Origin: an uncultured Phascolarctobacterium sp.
GTDB lineage: Bacteria > Bacillota > Negativicutes > Acidaminococcales > Acidaminococcaceae
NCBI RefSeq assembly: GCF_934190775.1
Contig: NZ_CAKPTG010000032.1
Location: 1-10,529 of the forward strand
Direction: 5' to 3'
Length of the DNA stretch: 10,529 nt
A model generated the notes under the pieces. It was not told where the DNA came from and searched no databases. It worked only from the letters and a program-made list of their open reading frames with translations. Shown piece by piece: positions 1 through 4,356 of the stretch (positions are counted from its first letter, which is position 1; every line of letters starts with the position of its first letter). Both the position numbers and the translations under genes were made by a program.

Positions 1-711
1 GCGGACATCAACTACATTGAGGCAGAAAAAACTATCGATCCTAACTACACAAGCCACGGTATCCGCCTGGATATCATCGTGGCAGACGATAAGAATACGC
101 ATTATAATCTGGAGATGCAGGTAAAGAACAATAAGAATCCCCATACGGACACTTATGTTCTGCCCAAACGTTCGCGCTATTATCAGGCGTTGCTTGATTT
201 TGATTTGCTGCAGGCGGGACAGCCTTATGATTTGCTACCGCCGACATTTATCATCTTCATCTGTGTTTTTGATTTCTTTGAAAAAGGCAATTACGTTTAT
301 ACCTTTAAGAAGCGTTGCTTGGAGGATTTGGAGCTGGAGCTTCCCGACGAAGCAACCACAATGCTTTTGAACACTAAAGGTACGCATGGCAACATCTCTA
401 AGGATCTTAAAAGCTTTTATGATTATGTCAACAATCACATTGTAACTACTGATTTCACTAAGCAGATTGATGATGAAATCAGTTACTTGAAACTCGATAC
501 GAAAGTGAGGCGAGAATATATGCTTATGGAAGCTCGTTTGTTAGACGAACGGCGTGAGGGCGAAGCTGTTGGTTTTGCCAAAGGCGAAACCAATGCCAAT
601 ACAGCTACTGCCAAACGTCTGTTAAGCATGGGACTTACTGTTCAGGATATTGCCAAAGCTACTTCTCTCTCAATTGAACAGGTTGAAGCTTTGAAAGCTG
701 ACCAAACTTGA
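1..711 (+). CDS. Rpn-family PD-(D/E)XK nuclease, copy 1, 5' end outside window
   Basis: The reading frame is open from base 1, so this is the C-terminal part of a gene that starts upstream; its first residue aligns with Ala42 of the 298-aa copy at 2200-3096. Rpn proteins (recombination-promoting nuclease / putative transposase family) are DNA endonucleases with a PD-(D/E)XK fold. The catalytic pattern is visible as GIRLDII followed by LEMQ (Asp, then Glu-x-Gln). The C-terminal end carries three 4-residue units (GEAV, GFAK, GETN) and then a helix-turn-helix-like tail (RLLSMGLTVQDIAKAT...). The second copy has eight such units. GTG at 79 could be taken for a start, but the conserved frame continues upstream of it, so it is not chosen. 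It converges on the minus-strand gene at 782-1588 across a shared terminator. Family assignment is confident; DNA target and biological role are inferred. Confidence 0.9.
   Translation, partial: ADINYIEAEKTIDPNYTSHGIRLDIIVADDKNTHYNLEMQVKNNKNPHTDTYVLPKRSRYYQALLDFDLLQAGQPYDLLPPTFIIFICVFDFFEKGNYVYTFKKRCLEDLELELPDEATTMLLNTKGTHGNISKDLKSFYDYVNNHIVTTDFTKQIDDEISYLKLDTKVRREYMLMEARLLDERREGEAVGFAKGETNANTATAKRLLSMGLTVQDIAKATSLSIEQVEALKADQT
394..561 (+). repeat. 168-bp block identical to 2716-2883
   Basis: By eye this stretch is base-for-base identical to 2716-2883, while the coding sequence just upstream shows many synonymous differences between the two copies. The block covers the end of the nuclease domain and the internal start region and ends exactly where the 4-residue repeats begin. 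This looks like recent gene conversion or a recent partial duplication. Confidence 0.85.
520..711 (+). CDS. candidate internal RpnS-like small protein (63 aa) within copy 1
   Basis: An in-frame ATG lies inside the larger nuclease gene, preceded by GAGG at 507-510 with a 9-nt gap. The product would start MLMEARLLDERREG and contain only the short-repeat helix and the C-terminal tail. In E. coli, Rpn C-terminal domains are made separately (RpnS) and block the toxic full-length RpnL. The position of this start, at the border between nuclease core and variable tail, fits that model. The whole initiation region is identical in the second copy. No convincing internal promoter was seen, so expression would have to come from the long mRNA. 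It could also be a chance ATG. Confidence 0.4.
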   Translation: MLMEARLLDERREGEAVGFAKGETNANTATAKRLLSMGLTVQDIAKATSLSIEQVEALKADQT

Positions 712-729
712 TACGTACACATAACAATA

Positions 730-768
730 TTAAAGGCGTTCTACCGCAGTCGGGTAGAACGCCTTTAA
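730..768. terminator. bidirectional hairpin terminator between convergent rpn genes
   Basis: A perfect 16-bp stem (TTAAAGGCGTTCTACC at 730-745 with its complement at 753-768) has a 7-nt loop. It is flanked by AT-rich sequence on both sides and sits 18 bp after the plus-strand stop and 13 bp after the minus-strand stop. It can serve both genes. The same hairpin recurs at 1771-1803, 3116-3152 and 4289-4321. Confidence 0.85.
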
Positions 769-781
769 TTTTAATGTGCTC

Positions 782-970
782 TTACGCTGTCAGCTTAGAC
801 GCCAGCTCACGCACCTCTGCTTCCGAAAGTTTGGAGTGGCGCACGGTGAATTCAATGCTCATACCGTCAGCCAAAAGGCCTTTGGCAAATTCAATGTTTT
901 TCTCTTGGGCAGCTTTTTCTACTGCTTCTTTTTCTCTTTTTGCTACAAATTTCTCAAATACATTGCCCAT
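782..970 (-). CDS. candidate internal RpnS-like small protein (62 aa)
   Basis: In-frame Met207 of the 268-aa nuclease (ATG at 968-970) is preceded by AAAAGGGG (980-987) with a 9-nt gap, a better ribosome binding site than many true starts. The product would begin MGNVFEKFVAKREKEAVEKA and contain just the charged helix and the C-terminal tail. This mirrors the RpnS antitoxin described for E. coli Rpn genes. Internal translation is a prediction from the sequence only. Confidence 0.45.
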   Translation of the reverse strand: MGNVFEKFVAKREKEAVEKAAQEKNIEFAKGLLADGMSIEFTVRHSKLSEAEVRELASKLTA

Positions 971-1588
971 ATTCGTCAACCCCTTTTCTGTTTCCTTAAA
1001 ATATCTTGCTTTTTCTGCTAATTCCGGATAATACATATCATTCGGATTACTACAGTTGAAATCATGCATCAGACGTCCGAGTGGTGTGTTATCTTTAATT
1101 TTATTATTTACATAGATGATGTGCGAACCATCAACAAAAGCTGCATTGTTTTCTTCTATTTTTCTACTGATGTGGTATATTGGCAACCCGCCCTTCAGCA
1201 CATCATACTGCGTGATAAAGATAACGTAATTATCAGGCAGCTTTTGGTATACTTCACCCTTTGGCAGACTGTGAGCGTCCAGCATACTCAGATGATAGCG
1301 TGCTCTGCGTGCTGCAGCGCCACTGCTACAGTTCTGTACTTCTACATTGAAAAGTCTGCCGTTTTCTTCCTGCGCTAGAATGTCCAACTGCAGGTCATGT
1401 CCTGACAGGCTTTTCAGCTTCTGCTGCGTTACTGCTTTTATTACCTTTATCTTATCATTATTTAAGATAATTCGCAACAACAACGCTGTACGCTCCGTAT
1501 CATTTTCAAAGACCTTGTTCATGAAAATATCATCCATTAAAGTTAACTTGGCAATGGATTCTCTGGTATCTTCTCTCAGATTTACCAT
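782..1588 (-). CDS. Rpn-family PD-(D/E)XK nuclease, second paralogue type (268 aa)
   Basis: This is a complete gene of the putative-transposase nuclease family (PDDEXK_2 type), clearly distinct in sequence from the plus-strand Rpn copies. The N-terminal family signature DDIFMNKVFEN is at about residues 19-30. The catalytic pattern is LDIL with Asp69 followed by NVEVQ with Glu83 and Gln85. A charged helix (EKFVAKREKEAVEKAAQEKN) and a helix-turn-helix-like tail (HSKLSEAEVRELASKL) form the C-terminus. The start at 1588 is supported by AAGGGAG at 1597-1603 with an 8-nt gap, by the family start position, and by a good promoter at 1704-1732. A terminator-like hairpin lies in the leader between promoter and RBS. 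The gene converges on copy 1. It is predicted to cut DNA; whether it acts in recombination, phage defence or both is inference. Confidence 0.9.
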   Translation of the reverse strand: MVNLREDTRESIAKLTLMDDIFMNKVFENDTERTALLLRIILNNDKIKVIKAVTQQKLKSLSGHDLQLDILAQEENGRLFNVEVQNCSSGAAARRARYHLSMLDAHSLPKGEVYQKLPDNYVIFITQYDVLKGGLPIYHISRKIEENNAAFVDGSHIIYVNNKIKDNTPLGRLMHDFNCSNPNDMYYPELAEKARYFKETEKGLTNMGNVFEKFVAKREKEAVEKAAQEKNIEFAKGLLADGMSIEFTVRHSKLSEAEVRELASKLTA

Positions 1589-1608
1589 TCGTTCAACTCC
1601 CTTCTTAA

Positions 1609-1650
1609 CAAAAAACGCCTTATGTACTACTCAATAATACATAAGACGTT
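1609..1650 (-). terminator. terminator-like hairpin in the leader of the minus-strand rpn gene (possible attenuator)
   Basis: On the minus-strand RNA, AACGTCTTATGTA (1650-1638) pairs with TACATAAGGCGTT (1626-1614). The 13-bp stem is fully paired if one G-U is allowed; on the plus strand that position is an A-C mismatch. It is followed at once by a T-rich run (1615-1611) and then, 8 nt further on, by the RBS AAGGGAG. It lies downstream of the promoter and upstream of the gene, so it would stop or reduce transcription before the gene. The early leader holds CATAAGA (1698-1692), complementary to TCTTATG in the 5' arm, which could act as an antiterminator. Confidence 0.6.
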
Positions 1651-1703
1651 CGTGACGCTGCAGTGACCGTGCTCCAGGCAGGTGTGCAAAATCTTATGGG
1701 TTT

Positions 1704-1732
1704 ATCTTAGCAGATAATTACAAAATTGTCAA
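1704..1732 (-). promoter_or_regulatory. promoter of the minus-strand rpn gene
   Basis: On the minus strand, TTGACA (1732-1727) is a perfect -35 box. A 17-bp spacer separates it from TAAGAT (1709-1704), which is preceded by TG in the extended -10 position. Predicted transcription starts near 1697, giving a leader of about 110 nt before the ATG at 1588. Confidence 0.75.
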
Positions 1733-1770
1733 GAATTTTGCGAATATTGGTAATTGATATTTGAAAAATT

Positions 1771-1803
1771 AAGGCGTTCTACCGTAGTTCGGTAGAACGC
1801 CTT
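1771..1803. terminator. copy of the shared terminator hairpin
   Basis: Stem AAGGCGTTCTACC (1771-1783) pairs with its complement at 1791-1803 across a 7-nt loop. It belongs to the same family as 730-768 and sits just beyond the end of the gene fragment at 1819-1886, exactly as the intact copies do. It is probably carried along with that fragment. Confidence 0.7.
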
Positions 1804-1818
1804 TAGTTTAATGTGCTA

Positions 1819-1886
1819 TTATGCTGTCAATTTAGACGCCAGCTCACGCACCTCTGCTTCCGAAAGCTTGGAGTGACGCACGTTGA
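1819..1886 (-). pseudogene. 3'-end fragment of a minus-strand rpn gene
   Basis: Reading the minus strand, this encodes VRHSKLSEAEVRELASKLTA and a TAA stop, the same tail as the gene at 782-1588, with the 35-bp block 1832-1866 identical to 795-829. Upstream of about 1886 the similarity ends abruptly in a purine-rich stretch. There is no start codon or ribosome binding site for the fragment. It is a remnant left by deletion or by partial duplication. Confidence 0.8.
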
Positions 1887-2079
1887 AATCTCCTCTCTCC
1901 TCCCTTGACTTTTCTCTCCTCTTCAAGTAAACTTAAAGTATGTTCTTCCAAAACTGCAGGTAACATTACGCTTCCAGCTACCTTACCTACGGACAAGAAA
2001 ATAAGCAGTATATCCTGCAGATCTAAACTTTTCTGCAGAAGCTTAAGCAAGGCCATTTATAATTATCTGGTACATTCTA
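1887..2079. other. intergenic stretch with no recognised gene
   Basis: Between the fragment and the next terminator I see no gene I can support. A minus-strand ORF beginning MALLKLLQKSLDLQDILLIF (from 2056) is open, but it has no ribosome binding site and runs out of frame through the rpn fragment. It may be a remnant of another coding sequence. Confidence 0.4.
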
Positions 2080-2135
2080 AGAGTAGTACAAACTGACGAT
2101 TTTTTTATCGCCAGGGTACTACTCTTTTTTGTTTT
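2080..2135 (+). terminator. long hairpin terminator upstream of rpn copy 2
   Basis: AGAGTAGTAC (2080-2089) pairs with GTACTACTCT (2116-2125). An inner stem CTGACGAT / ATCGCCAG (2093-2100 / 2107-2114) has one mismatch. The hairpin is followed on the plus strand by T6-G-T5. It separates copy 2 from any upstream transcription. No plus-strand gene needing it is visible just upstream. Confidence 0.7.
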
Positions 2136-2176
2136 TAGCATCAAAAAACTGCTTATATATTTTTTTATTCGCATGT

Positions 2177-2192
2177 GTTAAAATGAAAGGAG
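2177..2192 (+). promoter_or_regulatory. extended -10 promoter and RBS of rpn copy 2
   Basis: TGTTAAAAT (TG at 2176-2177, TAAAAT at 2179-2184) is an extended -10 box. No clear -35 box was found in the T-rich region before it. AGGAG (2188-2192) follows, 7 nt before the ATG at 2200. The transcript leader would be very short, unlike the long structured leaders of the two minus-strand units. Confidence 0.5.
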
Positions 2193-2199
2193 AGAAACC

Positions 2200-3096
2200 A
2201 TGCAAGACCTGCTAACAAAATTTGCCAACCTGACAATTCAAAGTGACTTCATCTTCAAAAAGGTTATGTCGCGCAAGCGCATCTGCAAGCATCTGCTGGA
2301 GGAGCTGCTGCAGATAGAAATTGCGGACATCAACTACATTGAGGCAGAAAAAACTATCGATCCTGACTACTCCAGTCGCGGCATCCGCCTGGATATCATC
2401 GTCGCAGATGACAAAAATACGCACTATAATCTGGAGATGCAGGTAAAGAACAATAAGAATCCCAATACGGGCACTTACGTTCTTCCTAAACGCTCGCGCT
2501 ATTATCAGGCGCTGCTTGATTTTGATTTGCTGCAGGCGGGCCAGCCTTATGACATGCTGCCGCCGACCTTTATCATCTTCATCTGTATTTTTGATTTCTT
2601 TGAAAAGGGAAATTATGTTTATACCTTTAAAAAGCGTTGCCTGGAAAATTTGGAGCTGGAGCTTCCTGATGAAGCAACCACGATGCTTTTAAACACCAAA
2701 GGTTCGCATGGCGAAATCTCTAAGGATCTTAAAAGCTTTTATGATTATGTCAACAATCACATTGTAACTACTGATTTCACTAAGCAGATTGATGATGAAA
2801 TCAGTTACTTGAAACTCGATACGAAAGTGAGGCGAGAATATATGCTTATGGAAGCTCGTTTGTTAGACGAACGGCGTGAGGGCATTGCTGAAGGTATTGC
2901 CAAAGGCGAAGCTATTGGCATTGCTAAGGGCGAAGCTATGGGCATTGTCAAGGGCGAAGCTATGGGCATTACTAATGCCAATACCGCTACTGCTAAACGT
3001 ATGCTGGCTAAGGGCTGCTATTCTCTGCAGGTTATTGCGGAGCTGACTTCTCTCTCAATTGAACAGGTTGAAGCTTTGAAGGCTGAACAAACTTGA
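2200..3096 (+). CDS. Rpn-family PD-(D/E)XK nuclease, copy 2, full length (298 aa)
   Basis: Full-length paralogue of the gene cut off at the left window edge. The family N-terminal motif is SDFIFKKVMSR (residues 15-25). The catalytic pattern is GIRLDII with Asp65, then NLEMQ with Glu79 and Gln81. The hydrophobic core strand PPTFIIFICIFDFF follows at about 121-134. A linker leads to eight 4-residue units at 228-259 (GIAE, GIAK, GEAI, GIAK, GEAM, GIVK, GEAM, GITN) and a helix-turn-helix-like tail to residue 298. The start is supported by AGGAG 7 nt upstream and by family length of about 300 aa. Known Rpn proteins are endonucleases that stimulate RecA-independent recombination and, in E. coli, form intragenic toxin-antitoxin pairs active against phages. 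The role here is inferred from family. The 168-bp identity with copy 1 implies recent exchange. Confidence 0.93.
   Translation: MQDLLTKFANLTIQSDFIFKKVMSRKRICKHLLEELLQIEIADINYIEAEKTIDPDYSSRGIRLDIIVADDKNTHYNLEMQVKNNKNPNTGTYVLPKRSRYYQALLDFDLLQAGQPYDMLPPTFIIFICIFDFFEKGNYVYTFKKRCLENLELELPDEATTMLLNTKGSHGEISKDLKSFYDYVNNHIVTTDFTKQIDDEISYLKLDTKVRREYMLMEARLLDERREGIAEGIAKGEAIGIAKGEAMGIVKGEAMGITNANTATAKRMLAKGCYSLQVIAELTSLSIEQVEALKAEQT
2716..2883 (+). repeat. 168-bp block identical to 394-561
   Basis: This is the partner of the block in copy 1. It includes the internal RBS/start region (2829-2844) and ends at the first glycine codon of the tetrapeptide repeats, where the two copies diverge in length. Confidence 0.85.
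2842..3096 (+). CDS. candidate internal RpnS-like small protein (84 aa)
   Basis: In-frame Met215 (ATG 2842-2844) is preceded by GAGG (2829-2832) with a 9-nt gap; a second ATG follows at 2848. The product would be the repeat helix plus the C-terminal tail, the part that in E. coli RpnA is made separately, dimerises through a helix with variable 4-residue repeats and inhibits the nuclease. The identical start region in copy 1 and the similar arrangement in the unrelated minus-strand paralogue support the idea. Direct evidence of translation is lacking. Confidence 0.45.
   Translation: MLMEARLLDERREGIAEGIAKGEAIGIAKGEAMGIVKGEAMGITNANTATAKRMLAKGCYSLQVIAELTSLSIEQVEALKAEQT
2881..2976 (+). repeat. 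tandem coding repeat (tetrapeptide units, 24-bp DNA period)
   Basis: Eight 4-residue units with consensus G-x-A-x are encoded by near-identical 24-bp DNA units such as GGCATTGCTAAGGGCGAAGC. The matching region of copy 1 (559-594) has three units. This is a classic slippage-prone coding repeat that changes protein length in frame. Confidence 0.85.
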
Positions 3097-3115
3097 TACG
3101 TACACATAACAATAT

Positions 3116-3152
3116 TAAAGGCGTTCTACCGCAGTTAGGCAGAACGCCTTTA
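3116..3152. terminator. copy of the shared terminator hairpin after rpn copy 2
   Basis: TAAAGGCGTTCTACC pairs with GGCAGAACGCCTTTA across the loop GCAGTTA. One A-C mismatch on the plus strand becomes a G-U pair in minus-strand RNA. It lies 19 bp after the plus-strand stop and just before the fragment at 3166-3246, repeating the layout at 711-782. Confidence 0.8.
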
Positions 3153-3165
3153 CTTTAATGTGCTC

Positions 3166-3246
3166 TTATGCTGTCAATTTAGACGCCAGCTCACGCACCT
3201 CTGCTTCCGAAAGTTTAGCGTGGCGCACAGTGAATTTGTTTTGCAT
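3166..3246 (-). pseudogene. second 3'-end fragment of a minus-strand rpn gene
   Basis: The minus strand reads MQNKFTVRHAKLSEAEVREL and six further residues to a TAA stop, matching the last codons of the gene at 782-1588. The block 3179-3213 is identical to 795-829 and 1832-1866. An ATG happens to open the fragment at 3246, but there is no convincing RBS before it. Upstream sequence does not resemble the intact gene, so I treat it as a remnant carried with the terminator and the end of copy 2, not as a working gene. Confidence 0.75.
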
Positions 3247-3391
3247 GACGCTCTACTCTACGTGCAGGAAACACCCACGGCAAATGCTGCGCTAATTTTG
3301 TGATAACTTTAATTTTGTTTGCAAATGCGTTTTCATATATTAAATATAGATGCTGTAATGCGCATAATATAGGCTGATTTACAAAAAGTGC

Positions 3392-3420
3392 TTGTCAAAT
3401 GCTGTTCGATGTGTTATAGT
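3392..3420 (+). promoter_or_regulatory. promoter reading toward the CRISPR array
   Basis: TTGTCA (3392-3397), a 17-bp spacer and TATAGT (3415-3420) form a good housekeeping-type promoter. Transcription would start near 3427, run through a hairpin-rich segment and enter the CRISPR repeats at 3609. The stretch from 3247 to 3391 before it is AT-rich and holds nothing I can name. Confidence 0.65.
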
Positions 3421-3426
3421 AAATTT

Positions 3427-3608
3427 ATCATAGGAGGCAAACGGTTTGCCAAAATGCTGTAAGGCTTGCGCCAGGCGCGTTTTGCTTTTGGCGGAGGCGT
3501 AAAAGTACCGCTCTTGTGAGCAATTTTGCTGTTTTTGCTATAAACAGCGTTTCGATTTTCCATTGTAGGGCTTTAAGCCCGCTCTGTGAGCCGTGTGCGA
3601 GCCACAGG
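3427..3608 (+). other. hairpin-rich leader preceding the CRISPR array
   Basis: A chain of short inverted repeats follows the promoter: GGCAAACGGTTTGCC (3436-3450), GCTCTTGTGAGC (3510-3521), GCTGTTT...AAACAGC (3528-3548), GGGCTTTAAGCCC (3568-3580) and CTGTG...CACAG (3584-3607). It may be the CRISPR leader, an independent small RNA, or the end of a repeat element. A segment at 3562-3582 begins ATTGTAGG and resembles the start of the CRISPR repeat weakly. I found no anti-repeat typical of a tracrRNA. Confidence 0.35.
3446..3502 (+). CDS. possible 18-aa cysteine-containing ORF
   Basis: A perfect AGGAGG (3432-3437) lies 8 nt before TTG at 3446, just downstream of the promoter. The ORF reads MPKCCKACARRVLLLAEA and stops at TAA (3500-3502). 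The same frame stays open after the stop and remains cysteine-rich (KYRSCEQFCCFCYKQRFDFP) up to TAG at 3566-3568. A roughly 40-residue cysteine-rich peptide interrupted by a nonsense change is therefore possible. I do not recognise it. The TTG start and the overlap with RNA hairpins make a non-coding reading equally likely. Confidence 0.3.
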   Translation: MPKCCKACARRVLLLAEA

Positions 3609-3999
3609 GTTGTAGGCCTGATTACCGCTTGCGGTTTTGTAACTCAGCAAAGTATTCAATTTCTTCAAAAGTGCAGCCTGTTGTAGGCCTGATTACCGCT
3701 TGCGGTTTTGTAACGTTACCAGACCAGTTTGTCTCGTTTTCAAACGACCGGTTGTAGGCCTGATTACCGCTTGCGGTTTTGTAACTTGCAATACAACTCT
3801 CCGCCGTGCACAACGCGATGCCCATTGAAGGCCTGATTACCGCTTGCGGTTTTGTAACTTTGCCAAGGCTGAATCCTATTGCTAATAATCCTGTTGAAGA
3901 CCAGATTACCGCTTGCGGTTTTGTTACCATGACGCAGCTACAGCAACTTCGTTGAAGAATAAAAGCGAAAGGCCTGATCACCGCTTGCGGTTTTGTATG
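3609..3999 (+). CRISPR. short, partly decayed CRISPR array (six repeats)
   Basis: Three identical 35-nt repeats start at 3609, 3680 and 3751. Each begins GTTGTAGGCCTGATTACCGC and ends TTGCGGTTTTGTAAC. Three degenerate copies start at 3824, 3893 and 3965. The five spacers are unrelated unique sequences of 36, 36, 38, 34 and 37 nt. The repeat contains the palindrome ACCGCTTGCGGT and begins GTT / ends AAC. Decay toward the right end and the promoter at 3392 suggest that the leader is on the left and transcription runs rightward. No cas gene is in the window, so the type cannot be assigned. The alternative is a cluster of palindromic REP-like elements, but the regular 69-73 nt period favours CRISPR. 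Confidence 0.75.
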
Positions 4000-4006
4000 T
4001 TAGCGT

Positions 4007-4157
4007 AAAGCGACACTAAGAGGCTCCCCTTGGGGGGAGCTGGCGCCCTCAGGGCGACTGAGAGGGGACTGCTGTTTCTACGCTTGATAGTCATCCCCCC
4101 TCTCCGCCTCGACAAGCTCGGCACCTCTCCCCAAGGAGAGGCTCTCTTAACGCTTTT
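4007..4157. repeat. inverted-repeat (MITE-like) element beside the CRISPR array
   Basis: Outer ends AAAGCG (4007-4012) and CGCTTTT (4151-4157), then TAAGAG / CTCTTA (4017-4022 / 4144-4149) and CCTTGGGG / CCCCAAGG, are complementary, giving a long imperfect palindrome. An inner hairpin CGCCCT-C-AGGGCG lies at 4044-4056, and the centre pairs GAGAGGGGA with TCCCCCCTCTC. It codes for nothing apparent. It lies between the last array repeat and a lone repeat remnant, as if inserted into the array's distal end. It resembles non-autonomous dispersed elements of Firmicutes, but its copy number cannot be judged here. Confidence 0.6.
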
Positions 4158-4176
4158 GTTTTTCTTTTCTACCTAA

Positions 4177-4211
4177 ACTAAAGGCCTGACCACCGCTTGC
4201 GGTATAGTACA
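4177..4211 (+). repeat. detached CRISPR-repeat remnant
   Basis: AAGGCCTGACCACCGCTTGC (4181-4200) and the following GGTATAGTAC match the core of the array repeat. The variant AAAGGCCTGAYCACCGC is shared with the repeat at 3965, which suggests these two come from the same decayed end and were separated by the element at 4007-4157. Confidence 0.6.
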
Positions 4212-4212
4212 A

Positions 4213-4254
4213 AAAAGACCTGAAGTCCGGATTACTCCAGACCTCAGGTCTTTT
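4213..4254. terminator. bidirectional hairpin terminator
   Basis: AAAAGACCTGA (4213-4223) pairs with TCAGGTCTTTT (4244-4254). On the minus strand the stem is followed by further T residues (4216-4211); on the plus strand it ends in TTTT. It can close rightward transcription of the array and act as a second stop for the leftward restriction operon. Confidence 0.75.
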
Positions 4255-4288
4255 CGTTCGCGTAAAATATATTGCTGCAGATAAAATT

Positions 4289-4321
4289 AAGGCGTTCTAC
4301 CGCAGTCGGGTAGAACGCCTT
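4289..4321. terminator. fourth copy of the shared terminator hairpin, at the end of the RM operon
   Basis: AAGGCGTTCTACC (4289-4301) and its complement (4309-4321) flank the loop GCAGTCG. It lies 35 bp after the stop of the 1118-aa gene in its direction of transcription. The arm and loop sequence equals that at 732-766, so this terminator is a dispersed element, here without an rpn fragment next to it. Confidence 0.75.
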
Positions 4322-4356
4322 TAGTGTATCAATGCTTATTAACTTTTACGAGTGCG

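Noticed and set aside
79..81. GTG as the start of rpn copy 1
   Set aside because: The frame is open and conserved upstream to base 1 when compared with the full-length copy, and the GTG falls inside the catalytic strand (LDIIVADD).
1844..2056. Minus-strand 70-codon ORF beginning MALLKLLQKSLDL
   Set aside because: It has no ribosome binding site, and its end runs out of frame through the rpn tail fragment. It is possibly a remnant but not supportable as a gene.
1..3246. Composite transposon carrying the rpn genes
   Set aside because: Despite the 'transposase' family name there are no terminal inverted repeats or target duplications bounding the rpn units. The repeats seen are gene-internal or terminator-associated.
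3446..3502. Selenocysteine or other recoding at the in-frame stop of the cysteine-rich ORF
   Set aside because: The stop is TAA, which is not used for selenocysteine or pyrrolysine. A nonsense change or chance is simpler.
3427..3608. tracrRNA for a type II CRISPR system
   Set aside because: I found no stretch complementary to the repeat outside the repeats themselves. The weak resemblance at 3562-3582 is in the same orientation as the repeat, not antisense.
3622..3981. Minus-strand 119-codon ORF with repeated VTKPQAVIRP-like peptide
   Set aside because: The peptide repeat is just the CRISPR repeat translated. The spacers give unrelated residues and there is no RBS. An automatic gene caller could mis-annotate it as a protein.
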